Below are positions 1-8,942 of a DNA stretch of 64,000 nt, one piece after another (position 1 is the stretch's first letter; every line of letters starts with the position of its first letter). Below the pieces are notes generated by a model that was not told where the DNA came from, made no database searches, and saw only the letters and a program-made list of their open reading frames with translations. Origin of the DNA: Lachnospiraceae bacterium (lineage in GTDB: Bacteria; Bacillota; Clostridia; Lachnospirales; Lachnospiraceae); contig LR698958.1 in assembly GCA_902381685.1 (NCBI GenBank), forward strand, positions 621,672 through 685,671, written 5' to 3'. Both the position numbers and the translations under genes were made by a program.

Positions 1-2
1 AG

Positions 3-899
3 TGGATTTCAAATGAAAAACTATCTTCCGGACGGACATTTGTCATTACGGGAGGAATCTGTATTGTGCTTATCGCGGGCATAAGTATTTATGGTATTTT
101 AAATGCGCGAAATATCCGCACAACTGCTTATGATGTCACAATCGAAAAAGACGCAGGAGAATTAGAGGATTTAAAAATCGCATTGGTGGCAGATTTGCAT
201 TTGGGCTACAGTATAGGCGATTACCATATGGAACAGATGGTTGAGAAAATAAATAAAATGGATGCGGATATTGTTCTGATTGCGGGGGATATTTTTGACA
301 ATGATTATGACGCTCTATATCCCCCGGACTATTTAATCAAAACACTGCGGGGGATAAAAAGCAAATACGGAGTGTACGCCTGCTATGGAAATCACGATAT
401 ACAGGAAAAAATTCTTGTTGGATTTACCTTCCCGGGTGGAGAGAAAAAACAGAGTGATCTGCGAATGGACGAATTTTTGAAGAAGGCAAATATAAAATTG
501 TTGAGAGACGAGGCTGTTTTAATTGACAACGCATTCTACCTTGTATCAAGACCGGATTACAAGTGTCCGGGAAGAGGGATTGAACAGAGAAAAACTCCGG
601 AGCAAATTACAGCAGAACTGGATAAAACAAAACCGATTCTTGTCATGGAACATGAGCCGAAAGAAATTGAGGAATTGGAAGAAGCGGGGGCGGATATGCA
701 GTTGAGCGGCCACACACATGACGGGCAAATATGGCCTGGAACATGGCTTATAAAATGTTTTTGGAAAAATCCATACGGTTACATGAAAGAGGGAAATTTA
801 CACAGCATTGTCACATCAGGAATAGGGGTGTATGGTCCTGCCATGCGTGTCGATTCTAAAAGTGAAATTTGTGAAATACATGTATCATTTCAACAGTAA
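3..899 (+). CDS. Metallophosphoesterase, YaeI/YkuE-like (5' end cut by window)
   Basis: A calcineurin-like metallophosphoesterase. The full motif set is visible: DLH near 192, GDIFD near 288, GNHD near 390, HEP near 651, and GHTHDGQ near 709. These residues bind a dinuclear metal centre. The frame is open back to the first bases of the window (W-I-S-N-E-K...), so the gene starts upstream. The hydrophobic stretch before the GTG at 66 is probably a membrane segment rather than leader. Membrane-anchored relatives include YkuE, which has been linked to lipid or UDP-sugar phosphate hydrolysis; the substrate here is unknown. A MATE exporter follows 16 bases downstream. Confidence 0.85.
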   Translation, partial: WISNEKLSSGRTFVITGGICIVLIAGISIYGILNARNIRTTAYDVTIEKDAGELEDLKIALVADLHLGYSIGDYHMEQMVEKINKMDADIVLIAGDIFDNDYDALYPPDYLIKTLRGIKSKYGVYACYGNHDIQEKILVGFTFPGGEKKQSDLRMDEFLKKANIKLLRDEAVLIDNAFYLVSRPDYKCPGRGIEQRKTPEQITAELDKTKPILVMEHEPKEIEELEEAGADMQLSGHTHDGQIWPGTWLIKCFWKNPYGYMKEGNLHSIVTSGIGVYGPAMRVDSKSEICEIHVSFQQ

Positions 900-915
900 G
901 GAAAAGAGGGTAATA

Positions 916-2277
916 ATGAGAACAAAAGTAAAAACAGACAGAACACATTACTTATTTGATAACAAAGCAATTATTGCGTTAATTATTCCGCTGATTATTG
1001 AACAACTTCTGGCAGTGCTTGTAGGCATGGCGGACTCTGTTATGATTGCCAGTGTAGGGGAGGCAGCCGTATCCGGTGTATCGCTTGTGGATAATGTAAT
1101 GGTACTTTTGATTAATTTATTTGGAGCGCTTGCAACCGGAGGTTCTGTTGTTGCGGGACAGTATCTCGGTAAAAAACAGGAAGAAAAAGCGGACAGGGCA
1201 TCAAACCAGCTTATATGGTTTATTACAATCTGTGCAATCGGGATTACAATTCTTGTCTATTTGGGGAAAAGTTTTATGTTACAGACCGTATTTGGGGAAA
1301 TCGCGCCTGACGTTAGGGGATATGCGAACACATACCTCTTAATTGTAACGGCATCTATACCGTTTATTGCTTTATATAACGGCGGTGCAGCCATTTTTCG
1401 TACAATGGGAAATGCAAAAGTGACAATGATTGTTTCTCTTATTATGAATGCGGTAAATGTGATCGGAAATGCCACTTTAATTTACGGGTTTCATATGGGT
1501 GCGGAAGGGGTTGCCATTCCGACATTAGTATCACGAATGGTTGCGGCTGTTTTGATAGTTATTCTTCTTCTTAATCCAAAACAGGTTCTGCATTTACAAA
1601 AAACACTCAAATATCGTCCTGACTGGAAAATGATAAAGAATATTTTAGGACTGGGCATTCCAAACGGTTTGGAAAACAGTATGTTTCAGTTAGGAAAAAT
1701 TATGGTATTGAGTTTAGTTTCCACATTTGGTACATATGCCATTGCCGCAAATGCGGTGAGCAATGCAGTGGCTATGTTTCAAATCCTGCCGGGAATGGCG
1801 ATTTCGCTGGCAGTTACAACCGTTATTTCCAGATGCGTAGGTGCAAAAGACTACGAGCAGGTTTCTTATTACACAAAAAAGTTAATGACAATCACTTATG
1901 CCTGCATGATAGTGACAAATGTCATTATTTATTTGTTGCTTCCTGTCATTATGCAAATATATAATCTGTCCGCAAAAACCTCTCAGGTAACGGAGCAGAT
2001 ACTGATATTTTACAGTGTAAGCTGTGTTCTTATCTGGCCGATAGCATTTACTCTTCCGACAACGTTAAGGGCAGCGGGAGATGCGAAAATGAGCATGATA
2101 ATCTCCATTCTTTCCATGTGGATATTCCGCATAGGTTTCAGTTATCTGCTGGGAAAATACTTCGGCATGGGCGTATTTGGCGTATGGGTTGCCATGGTTA
2201 TCGACTGGGTATTCCGTGCAATCTTGTTCGTGGCAAGATATATTGGAGGAAAATGGAAAGAAATCCGTACTGTTTAA
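916..2277 (+). CDS. MATE-family multidrug/Na+ antiporter
   Basis: A 453-residue polytopic membrane protein of the MATE family (NorM/DinF-like), near the usual 440-460 residues. It has about 12 hydrophobic segments in two similar halves. The N-terminal half has the typical pattern IPLIIEQLLAVLVGMADS, and the second half repeats it at ILGLGIPNGLENS. Family members export cationic drugs or metabolites against Na+ or H+. The frame is open from 832, but the ATG at 916 is preferred because it follows an AAGAGGG ribosome site and starts the family N-terminus; the longer start would overlap the phosphoesterase. No substrate can be read from sequence. Confidence 0.88.
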   Translation: MRTKVKTDRTHYLFDNKAIIALIIPLIIEQLLAVLVGMADSVMIASVGEAAVSGVSLVDNVMVLLINLFGALATGGSVVAGQYLGKKQEEKADRASNQLIWFITICAIGITILVYLGKSFMLQTVFGEIAPDVRGYANTYLLIVTASIPFIALYNGGAAIFRTMGNAKVTMIVSLIMNAVNVIGNATLIYGFHMGAEGVAIPTLVSRMVAAVLIVILLLNPKQVLHLQKTLKYRPDWKMIKNILGLGIPNGLENSMFQLGKIMVLSLVSTFGTYAIAANAVSNAVAMFQILPGMAISLAVTTVISRCVGAKDYEQVSYYTKKLMTITYACMIVTNVIIYLLLPVIMQIYNLSAKTSQVTEQILIFYSVSCVLIWPIAFTLPTTLRAAGDAKMSMIISILSMWIFRIGFSYLLGKYFGMGVFGVWVAMVIDWVFRAILFVARYIGGKWKEIRTV

Positions 2278-2297
2278 GGAAATATACAAAACCCTAC

Positions 2298-2326
2298 TTG
2301 TAAAAGAGGGAAAGTTAGCATATAAT
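2298..2326 (+). promoter_or_regulatory. Probable sigma-A promoter of guaA
   Basis: TTGTAA at 2298-2303 and TATAAT at 2321-2326 are separated by 17 bases. They lie about 40 bases before the guaA start. No riboswitch-like fold is evident in the short leader. Confidence 0.6.
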
Positions 2327-2364
2327 TAATATTCAATGAAATACGAATGTGAGGAGGAAATCTT

Positions 2365-3906
2365 TTGAATAACGAAACAGTTATCGTCCTGGATTTTGGC
2401 GGACAGTACAACCAATTAATTGCAAGACGTGTAAGGGAATGTAATGTATATTGCGAAGTGCACCCATATACACTTAGTTTAGAAAAGATAAAAGAAATGA
2501 ATCCAAAGGGAATCATTTTCACGGGAGGTCCAAACAGCGTTTATGATGAGGCATCTCCAAGATATGAAAGAGCCATTTTAGAACTCGGAATCCCTGTTCT
2601 TGGCATCTGCTACGGCTCACAGTTAATGGCATATTTATTAGACGGCGATGTAAAGACGGCACCGGTCAGCGAATACGGTAAAACGGAAGTAGAAGTAGAT
2701 TCATCTTCAAAATTATTTGAAGGAGTACAGAAATCTACAATCTGCTGGATGAGCCATACAGATTATATTGCGGCAGCTCCGGAAGGATTTAAAATTACGG
2801 CAACAACACCGGTTTGTCCGGTAGCGGCAATGGAAAATGAAGCAGAGAAATTATACGCAGTACAATTTCACCCTGAAGTATTGCACACACAGGAAGGTAC
2901 AAAGATGTTACGTAACTTCCTTTATAATGTGTGTGAATGTACGGGCGATTGGAAAATGGATTCGTTTGTGGAAAAATCAATCGAAGCCATTCGTGAAAAA
3001 GTAGGCGATGGAAAAGTATTATGTGCGTTATCGGGCGGGGTGGACTCTTCCGTGGCAGCAGTAATGCTTTCTAAAGCAGTAGGAAAACAGTTGACTTGTG
3101 TATTCGTAGACCACGGTTTACTCCGTAAAAACGAAGGTGATGAAGTTGAAGCAGTATTCGGTCCTGAAGGAAACTACGACTTAAACTTTATCCGTGTAAA
3201 TGCACAGGAGAGATTTTACAATAAATTAGCAGGAAAAACAGAGCCTGAGGAGAAGAGAAAAATTATCGGGGAAGAGTTTATCCGTGTATTTGAAGAGGAA
3301 GCAAAGAAAATCGGAGCAGTAGATTTCTTAGTGCAGGGAACAATTTACCCGGACGTAATTGAAAGTGGATTAGGAAAATCAGCAGTAATCAAGAGTCATC
3401 ACAATGTTGGAGGACTTCCTGACTGTGTAGATTTCAAAGAAATCATCGAGCCGCTTCGTGATTTGTTCAAAGATGAAGTACGTAAAGCTGGACTTGAACT
3501 CGGTATCCCTGAACACTTAGTATTCAGACAACCATTCCCGGGTCCGGGACTTGCAGTTCGTATTATCGGTGAAGTAACAGCGGAAAAGGTAAAAATCGTT
3601 CAGGAAGCAGATGCGATTTACCGTGAAGAAATTGAAAAAGCAGGTCTTTCAAGAAACATCGGACAGTATTTTGCAGCGTTGACAAATATGCGTTCCGTAG
3701 GTGTTATGGGAGACTTTAGAACTTATGATTACGCGGTAGCACTTCGTGCCGTATTGACAAGCGACTTTATGACGGCGGAAGCGGCAGAGATTCCGTGGGA
3801 AGTTCTTAGTAAAGTGACGACAAGAATTGTAAATGAAGTGAAACACGTTAACAGAGTCATGTATGATTGTACAGGAAAGCCACCTGCGACGATAGAGTTT
3901 GAGTAG
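2365..3906 (+). CDS. guaA: GMP synthase (glutamine-hydrolysing)
   Basis: Converts XMP to GMP with glutamine and ATP, the last step of guanine nucleotide synthesis. The 513 residues match the usual length. The class I glutamine amidotransferase domain is N-terminal with catalytic triad Cys82 (GICYGSQ), His169 and Glu171 (QFHPEV). The ATP pyrophosphatase P-loop SGGVDSS is at 223-229, and the C-terminal dimerisation domain ends in the conserved IEFE. The start is TTG at 2365 behind a strong GAGGAGG at 2351-2357; no ATG fits. The gene is intact. The 3' end of guaA is a known integration hotspot for genomic islands, which is relevant here because an accessory island follows. Confidence 0.97.
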   Translation: MNNETVIVLDFGGQYNQLIARRVRECNVYCEVHPYTLSLEKIKEMNPKGIIFTGGPNSVYDEASPRYERAILELGIPVLGICYGSQLMAYLLDGDVKTAPVSEYGKTEVEVDSSSKLFEGVQKSTICWMSHTDYIAAAPEGFKITATTPVCPVAAMENEAEKLYAVQFHPEVLHTQEGTKMLRNFLYNVCECTGDWKMDSFVEKSIEAIREKVGDGKVLCALSGGVDSSVAAVMLSKAVGKQLTCVFVDHGLLRKNEGDEVEAVFGPEGNYDLNFIRVNAQERFYNKLAGKTEPEEKRKIIGEEFIRVFEEEAKKIGAVDFLVQGTIYPDVIESGLGKSAVIKSHHNVGGLPDCVDFKEIIEPLRDLFKDEVRKAGLELGIPEHLVFRQPFPGPGLAVRIIGEVTAEKVKIVQEADAIYREEIEKAGLSRNIGQYFAALTNMRSVGVMGDFRTYDYAVALRAVLTSDFMTAEAAEIPWEVLSKVTTRIVNEVKHVNRVMYDCTGKPPATIEFE

Positions 3907-3912
3907 GAGAGT

Positions 3913-3955
3913 AAAGCCCACAATCCCAGCATTTATGCGGGGTTGCGGGCTTTTT
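3913..3955 (+). terminator. Rho-independent terminator of guaA
   Basis: The stem AAAGCCCACAATCCC pairs with GGGGTTGCGGGCTTT around an AGCATTTATGC loop and is followed by a T tract. The island-side 19-bp repeat begins 10 bases further on. Confidence 0.88.
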
Positions 3956-3964
3956 CTATGTGTC

Positions 3965-3983
3965 GTGACAATCAAATGACAAT
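3965..3983. repeat. Left boundary repeat of the guaA island (att-like)
   Basis: The 19-mer GTGACAATCAAATGACAAT occurs here and identically at 12067-12085, with a one-mismatch copy at 8714-8732. In both outer copies it follows a terminator T tract and a related CTATGTGTC / CTGTGTCTG string. The arrangement suggests attL/attR of an integrated element. The repeat itself contains GACAAT twice, as integrase-binding sites often do. Confidence 0.55.
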
Positions 3984-4095
3984 ATTTTTATATTTCAGAA
4001 TTACTGGCGGGAAAGAGATCTGGATAGTATCAATAGCTCCGTTATTATATGTCATCATTGTCTAAACTGCTGTTTATGTTTATTGATTTATCTGT

Positions 4096-4524
4096 ATGGT
4101 AAAAGAGATGGAACGATTTGCAGAGAAATATTCTGCCGATCCAGAGGAGGTGCTGCCAGAGGCTGGAATGTTGGAAACGGGGAAAACCTACCGGGAAAAG
4201 AAAGCAAAGCCGCTGATCAAGAAGATTGTGGTGGTGTTGCGGTCAGTTTATCGGGCATACCTTGATCTTTCTAGAAAGTTTAGTGATATGCAGAAATCTT
4301 ATGAGAGAGCGTTGAGTAAGGTTAATTCTCTTACTGCCCGTGTAGAAGAACTTTGGAGTGAAAACAAAGTCCTAGGGGAAAAACTGGGAGATCTTAATAG
4401 AGTAGAATGGGCTTTGGGAAGAGATACGGTTGAAACGATTGTTCAGAGGGAGAAAAGTCTGGAAGAAGCACAGAGAAAACAAAATCGGGAGAGGAAAAGG
4501 AAGATAGACAGAGGGGGGAGATGA
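4096..4524 (+). pseudogene. Probable C-terminal remnant of a plasmid-type relaxase
   Basis: A 142-residue, highly charged, coiled-coil-rich protein (heptads through LDLSRKFSDMQKSYERALSKV, positions about 55-75, and onward) ending in a basic RKQNRERKRKIDRGGR tail. This resembles the C-terminal region of Mob/Pre-type relaxases on mobilisable elements, but the catalytic N-terminal domain with its His cluster is absent. The ATG at 4096 lacks a good ribosome site. It is therefore most likely a 5'-truncated remnant left after deletion between island end and relaxase. It could instead be an independent small coiled-coil protein. The family assignment rests on resemblance only. Confidence 0.4.
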
Positions 4525-4605
4525 AGAAACATTTAACTTGCTTTTGTGATTTGGTTATTATGGATAATAAGTCGATTATGTGGTAAAATCAAAGGGCAAA
4601 GATAA

Positions 4606-4705
4606 AAACGCAACGTAAGAGATAATCTCGTACAGAGCCGGTAGGTAGCCCGGCCGCACCGCTTGGTGTAAGTAACCCTCCCTCCTTAGGGTCGTCCATT
4701 CTTTG
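4606..4705 (+). ncRNA. yjdF riboswitch (yjdF RNA motif)
   Basis: A GC-rich structured leader in AT-rich DNA directly upstream of yjdF. Four local helices can be drawn: GAGAT/ATCTC near 4619-4630, GCCGG/CCGGC around 4637-4655, CACC/GGTG around 4658-4668, and ACCCT/AGGGT around 4674-4692. The yjdF motif is a known riboswitch class reported to bind azaaromatic compounds and to control yjdF in Firmicutes. The call rests on this fold plus the downstream gene. The ribosome site of yjdF (AAGGAGG, 4724-4730) lies just after the aptamer, so control is probably at translation initiation. Boundaries are approximate. Confidence 0.8.
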
Positions 4706-4737
4706 TTCATCACAATCATTTTTAAGGAGGAATTGTC

Positions 4738-5154
4738 ATGGACAAAGTAGTAGGCAGATTAACAGTATTTTTTGAGCAACCATTCTGGGTAGGCGTTTTT
4801 GAATGTATATCGGAGGGAAAGCTCTCTGTATGCAAGGTTACGTTTGGTGCGGAACCGAAAGACTATGAGGTATATGATTTTGTCTTGAAAAATTACTATC
4901 GGCTGAGATTTAGTCCGGCTGTGGAAACTGATGTAAAGGAGACTGGGCGTAATCCGAAACGGATACAGAGAGAAGTGCGGAAACAGGTACAAAACACTGG
5001 AATAGGTACAAAATCGCAGCAGGCTTTGAAATTGCAGCAGGAACAGTTGAAAACTGAACGTAAGATTATTAGCCGTGAACAGCGAGAGACAGAGAAACAG
5101 CGGCAGTTTGAATTGAAGCAGCAAAAAAAGAAAGAGAAACATAGGGGCAGGTGA
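4738..5154 (+). CDS. yjdF: YjdF family protein
   Basis: A 138-residue homologue of Bacillus YjdF. The N-terminal half carries the family pattern FWVGVFE and FGAEPKDYEVYDFVL. The second half is basic and helical, ending in KQQKKKEKHRGR, which matches the end of known YjdF proteins closely. The biochemical role is not established; its riboswitch suggests a part in resisting toxic aromatic compounds. The start at 4738 follows TAAGGAGGAATTGTC. It sits inside the accessory island, 52 bases before the Panacea gene, with a CAGGT/ACCTG hairpin and T-rich run between that may be a weak terminator. Confidence 0.85.
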   Translation: MDKVVGRLTVFFEQPFWVGVFECISEGKLSVCKVTFGAEPKDYEVYDFVLKNYYRLRFSPAVETDVKETGRNPKRIQREVRKQVQNTGIGTKSQQALKLQQEQLKTERKIISREQRETEKQRQFELKQQKKKEKHRGR

Positions 5155-5206
5155 TACTGGACCTGACATTTTTCTTTTTTAAATTTGTATTTAAGGAGGA
5201 ATATAC

Positions 5207-5644
5207 ATGATATATAGTGCTTTGAACATTGCGAAATATGTTGTGACATTTTGTTTTAAAAGGGGTAATCCTATTAGTAATTTACAGTTGCAAAAAATAT
5301 TGTATTATATTCAGGGATATTCTCTTGCGTTGAGAGACGAAGAAGCGTTTGATGAAGAAATTGTAGCTTGGCAATATGGTCCGGTTATTAAAGCAGTATA
5401 TGATTTTTTTTCTATATATGCTGCTATGCCAATAGAAAATTCTTTTAGGATAGAAATAGAAGATCAAGAATTTGAGAAAATGATTAGGGTTATAGCATTA
5501 GATAAAATGAATATCCCTGTATGGAAACTAGTGGAACAGACACATAATGAAGCACCATGGAAATATACAACAGAACTTTTTGGAATGGGGAGTGTAATTC
5601 CTAAAGAATATATAAGACGCTATTTTAAGGAGAAGTGTATTTAA
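5207..5644 (+). CDS. Panacea-domain protein (DUF4065/SocA-like), probable antitoxin
   Basis: A 145-residue protein with the GepA/SocA/DUF4065 pattern: N-terminal ALNIAKYVVTF, then LQLQKILYYIQGYSLAL (about 26-42), then the near-invariant AWQYGPVIKAVYDFF (about 54-68) and a C-terminal HNEAPWKYTTE. Panacea domains are described as promiscuous antitoxins that neutralise many unrelated toxins, encoded next to them in two-gene operons. Here the next gene starts 3 bases after this stop, strongly suggesting co-translation. The start follows TTAAGGAGGAATATAC. Codon use is more AT-rich than the flanking chromosome, as expected for acquired DNA. Confidence 0.85.
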   Translation: MIYSALNIAKYVVTFCFKRGNPISNLQLQKILYYIQGYSLALRDEEAFDEEIVAWQYGPVIKAVYDFFSIYAAMPIENSFRIEIEDQEFEKMIRVIALDKMNIPVWKLVEQTHNEAPWKYTTELFGMGSVIPKEYIRRYFKEKCI

Positions 5645-5647
5645 CTT

Positions 5648-7093
5648 ATGAACTATGAGCAAAAAAGCAATGCATTATTAGAGCTATTAAGTCAACTAGC
5701 TGATGATACAGAGTATTCTAAAAAAGATAGGGGCAGAGAAATTCAAATATTATCCCAGATATATTCAGAGGGATTTAGACATAGTTATGCAAAGATTTCT
5801 ACCAAAGTTCAAGCAATTTTAGAAGATGATATTGATAAAGGGGAATGTCTTTCTCAAAATTTACAAATGTTAAAAAAATCTATAGAAAAACTAACCTATA
5901 ATAAGTCAATTTCTATGGAAATCTGTAATAAAGTTAGAAAATTATGTGATCATGTGAATTTAGAGATTGGTCGATATAATTTAATAATGAATAAAATTGA
6001 AACACGAATTAGTAATTTGCAGGATAAGCAGAATACTGGAGGGATAGGTAGTAGTGCAGAAGAATTGAACAAAAGAATAACTGAAATGGAAAATAAAGTG
6101 AGCGGTGTTGTAAATAAGGCATATGAAGCGACAAAAGAATTAGAAAAAGTTGATGGTAAACTTGAAAGGAATAGCATGTCGTCAATTACAACTTTGACTA
6201 TTTTTTCAGCAGTTATTTTGGCTTTTACAGGAAGTATTACATTTACTTCTGGTGTCTTTAGTGGTATGTCTAATGTGTCTCCATATAGGATTGTTTTTGT
6301 GACGGCTATGATAGGAACTATTGTGTTTAACTTGATTTTTATGTTGCTATTTATTGTTGGGAAAATGGTTGGGAAAAACATATGCTGTCGATGTCCTTAT
6401 TATAGTGAATCGTTAGAGGGAGTGGTGAATGTATGTGGATCTGGAGTATGTGAGAAAAAAGAACATATTCCTAATTTTGGCTGTATTATGCTTCATAAAT
6501 ATCCATACATACTATTTGTGAACACAATACTAGGTGTAATTATGTATTATGATATGATTTTATTTTTTATAAATAATTCCGAATATATACAGTTTGTTAT
6601 TGTATCAGATGTGCTGAAATACTTGGTATTATTTTTCCCATTTTTAATATTACTTTTGGCATATATAGTATGTCAAATAAAAAAGAATATTTTGTATTGT
6701 CGTACAGTTAATGCTGTAAGCCTTGCAATAGCAGAAGAATATTTTGATGATGATGATGATGAAAGCATAGTAGCAAGCGTTTTCAAGAAATTTTCAGAGA
6801 CAATTAGTAGATTATTTTCTTCGAGCCAGGATAGGAAAAAGGAGATTGAGAAAATCCTTGAAAATATACCAGATTTAACAGAAAAGAAAAAACAACGCTA
6901 TTTAATAAAACAATTAAAAGATATTAGCAAGATAAAAGTGATTAAGGGTAACAAAAATCTTATGAGGATTTCTTTTTCGGAGAATAGATATAATAAAATT
7001 TTATTAAAAAAGATGGCGGCAGATATTTTGGAAGGTGAACAATATTCTACAGATGTTGATGAAGATATTGTGGATGTAGTTGATAGTGAGTGA
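5648..7093 (+). CDS. Coiled-coil multi-pass membrane protein, candidate toxin/effector partner of Panacea
   Basis: A 481-residue protein not recognised as a named family. Residues about 1-175 are helical and soluble, with a predicted coiled coil around 120-172. A membrane block follows: about 179-200 (TTLTIFSAVILAFTGSITF), 210-237, 290-307 and 320-345. Between segments lies a short Cys-rich piece with CCRCPYY, CGSGVC and a later C (about 245-280) that could bind metal. The C-terminal 110 residues are charged, with DDDDDE and a basic stretch. Its position 3 bases after a Panacea gene, with the ribosome site (AAGGAG) inside that gene, suggests a membrane-acting toxin. That role is inference. 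Confidence 0.6.
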   Translation: MNYEQKSNALLELLSQLADDTEYSKKDRGREIQILSQIYSEGFRHSYAKISTKVQAILEDDIDKGECLSQNLQMLKKSIEKLTYNKSISMEICNKVRKLCDHVNLEIGRYNLIMNKIETRISNLQDKQNTGGIGSSAEELNKRITEMENKVSGVVNKAYEATKELEKVDGKLERNSMSSITTLTIFSAVILAFTGSITFTSGVFSGMSNVSPYRIVFVTAMIGTIVFNLIFMLLFIVGKMVGKNICCRCPYYSESLEGVVNVCGSGVCEKKEHIPNFGCIMLHKYPYILFVNTILGVIMYYDMILFFINNSEYIQFVIVSDVLKYLVLFFPFLILLLAYIVCQIKKNILYCRTVNAVSLAIAEEYFDDDDDESIVASVFKKFSETISRLFSSSQDRKKEIEKILENIPDLTEKKKQRYLIKQLKDISKIKVIKGNKNLMRISFSENRYNKILLKKMAADILEGEQYSTDVDEDIVDVVDSE

Positions 7094-7433
7094 AAAGGAA
7101 TTTGCAAAAGTCTTAATTGAATAATACGGGAGTATGTAGTATTACCATAAAAGTAGCCGAGTAACAATATGTCATTTTGTGGCGCTATTTTGGCTTTGAA
7201 AAATCGAACAACCAGAAATATGAGAGGATATTTTGAAGAATATGGGAAAGTAGTTCGTTAAAAAGTAGAGAAAAATAGGTAGTTTAAGCTATATGCCGAG
7301 TAGTTCGAATAATTAACCAATCCCTAGAATACTCGAGATTGGTTCTATCTTTATGATGTGGATATAATGTTGCAAGTTAAGTATAGTAGTTATTTTTAGA
7401 GGGGCACTTGTTTTTTAATTAATGTAAAATTGT
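7094..7433. other. Non-coding stretch inside the island
   Basis: About 340 AT-rich bases without a supportable gene. An AACCAATC/GATTGGTT hairpin lies at about 7315-7347, followed by a mixed T-rich run; it may be a weak terminator for the Panacea operon. The octamer GTAGTTCG occurs twice (near 7251 and 7302). No recombinase or RNA gene was recognised. Confidence 0.4.
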
Positions 7434-8030
7434 ATGATGAAAGAAACACTTAAGATATTATCATTTCAAACTGCAATGGTTATGCAGAATGAAAGAGAAA
7501 AATACGATCAGACAAAATGGATTTATGTTCCGGATTTTTATACGGACTATAGATATATTCTGGGAACGGTGGGGAATAATCCGCTTATTACTATTGGAAT
7601 CAATCCATCGACTGCAGAACCGGAAAAGATGGATAACACAATGAAATCCGTCGAAAAGATAGCAATGGGGAATGGATTTGACTCATTTATTATGTTTAAT
7701 GTCTATGCACAGCGAGCGACAGATCCAAATCAAATGAATAAAGAAATAAATCCGATGCTTCACAAAGAGAACATGCAGGCCTTTCAATGGATATTGGAAA
7801 ATAGTGGTAAAAAGCCGATAATCTGGGCAGCCTGGGGAACAAATATAGAAAGAAGAAAATATTTAAAGGAATGTCTTAGAGAGATGATTAATATTTCTAA
7901 TCGGTATAATGCTGTTTGGTGTAAGGTTGGAAAGTGTTCTGTAAAGGGACATCCTCATCATCCGTTATATTTGAAAAAAGATTCCAGGATAGAAGCGTTT
8001 GATGTCAAAACATATTTGACTTCATTATGA
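7434..8030 (+). CDS. DUF1643 domain protein
   Basis: A 198-residue protein with the DUF1643 signature. After YRYILGTVGNN come GINPSTAEPEKMDNTM (about 60-75), FDSFIMFNVYAQRATDP (about 83-99), then IIWAAWGTN and a terminal KGHPHHPLYLKK. The conserved NPS, D-T, N-R/A-T and HP-H elements are all present, so the fold is probably intact. The molecular function of the family is unknown; members are common on phages and islands. The start is uncertain: ATG at 7434 and 7437 are adjacent and the nearest purine-rich ribosome site is about 30 bases away. It is separated from the genes on either side and may be transcribed alone. Confidence 0.75.
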   Translation: MMKETLKILSFQTAMVMQNEREKYDQTKWIYVPDFYTDYRYILGTVGNNPLITIGINPSTAEPEKMDNTMKSVEKIAMGNGFDSFIMFNVYAQRATDPNQMNKEINPMLHKENMQAFQWILENSGKKPIIWAAWGTNIERRKYLKECLREMINISNRYNAVWCKVGKCSVKGHPHHPLYLKKDSRIEAFDVKTYLTSL

Positions 8031-8178
8031 GGAGAAGAGCTATGAAATCCTTAAATGAAAGAATGTGTTCCAAAAGGGGATAATGATGGCAGGAGTGGTC
8101 GATTTTGTAGGCATTCCACTCATATTCTACCAATAAGGGATTCGTTTCATTCTGAAAAAAGTATCATTATATCATCAA

Positions 8179-8643
8179 ATGAATCAATTAGTTATAGGAA
8201 AATACATTTCCTTAAAGAGAAAACAGAAAAACATGACTCAGGAACAGTTGGCAGAAAAGCTAGGCGTTTCAAACAAAACTATTTCAAAATGGGAAACTGG
8301 AAAATGCATGCCTGATTATTCTATTATTAAGAATCTATGTGATGAGTTGGAAATTACAGTTGCAGAATTGTTTGATGGTGAAACTTCAGGAGAAAAAAGT
8401 GTTCGCGTTTATGATAAAGAACAGTTTTTAAATTTACTTAGAAGAATACAGGAATTAGAAAAACAAAAGAACACTTTGTACGGAGTTGTGTTAATTGTTA
8501 TGGGCATAGCTATGCAAGCTCTTTCTTATGCAGTTGGCGGCTCTGATATGAAAGATTTTATTTCAGGAGTACTCTTAGGAATGTCAATTGCGGTGATGTT
8601 GATAGGTGTTTATGTGGTTGGAAAGTCCTTATCAGGAAAGTAA
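8179..8643 (+). CDS. XRE-family regulator with C-terminal membrane helices
   Basis: A 154-residue protein. Residues about 7-62 form a Cro/C1-type helix-turn-helix (ISLKRKQKNMTQEQLAEKLG, then VSNKTISKWETGK and the DYSIIKNLCDELEIT end). A short linker with a coiled coil (about 85-105) leads to two hydrophobic helices, about 108-125 and 132-150. Membrane-tethered XRE proteins of this form are frequent in Firmicutes and are thought to sense membrane or cell-wall state, but the target here is not visible. No canonical ribosome site precedes 8179. Small upstream frames (8042, 8083) are too short to support as genes. Confidence 0.8.
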   Translation: MNQLVIGKYISLKRKQKNMTQEQLAEKLGVSNKTISKWETGKCMPDYSIIKNLCDELEITVAELFDGETSGEKSVRVYDKEQFLNLLRRIQELEKQKNTLYGVVLIVMGIAMQALSYAVGGSDMKDFISGVLLGMSIAVMLIGVYVVGKSLSGK

Positions 8644-8713
8644 TTTATAGCTTTTAGAGGACAATAATGTAAAAATTCAAATGATATTGAAGAAGACCAA
8701 TCAATTACTATTA

Positions 8714-8732
8714 GTGACAATAAAATGACAAT
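8714..8732. repeat. Internal att-like repeat of the guaA island
   Basis: GTGACAATAAAATGACAAT, one base different from the flanking 19-mers at 3965 and 12067. It divides the island into a left part (relaxase tail to XRE regulator) and a right part (transfer-like sequence, IS21). This suggests two elements integrated in tandem, or a secondary att site. Confidence 0.45.
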
Positions 8733-8866
8733 AAGATTCTATAGCATCAGAGATAATACATATAAAACAGTTCGATATCGAACTGATTTGTAACTGAATC
8801 ATGGAATAAGTACTATAAATCAAGTAGAACTTTGCGAGTTTGAATAGGCTACAAGCCGTGCAAAGA

Positions 8867-8926
8867 TAAAAAGAGAAGAAGTCGGGAGAAAGTGCTTGCA
8901 TTTCCAATAGGCTTCTTCTCTTTTTA
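8867..8926 (+). terminator. Long-stem terminator-like hairpin
   Basis: AAAAAGAGAAGAAG pairs with CTTCTTCTCTTTTT across a loop of about 28 bases and ends in a T run. It follows the XRE gene by about 220 bases. The A-rich left arm makes it possibly bidirectional. Confidence 0.55.
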
Positions 8927-8942
8927 GATTTATAGGGCGACA

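Noticed and set aside
8042..8136. Two tiny frames (13 and 17 codons) between DUF1643 and the XRE regulator
   Set aside because: Too short, no family resemblance, and only the first has a purine-rich site. Treated as leader DNA.
8055..8315. 86-residue frame overlapping the XRE gene start
   Set aside because: It overlaps the helix-turn-helix coding region in another frame and has no recognisable sequence.
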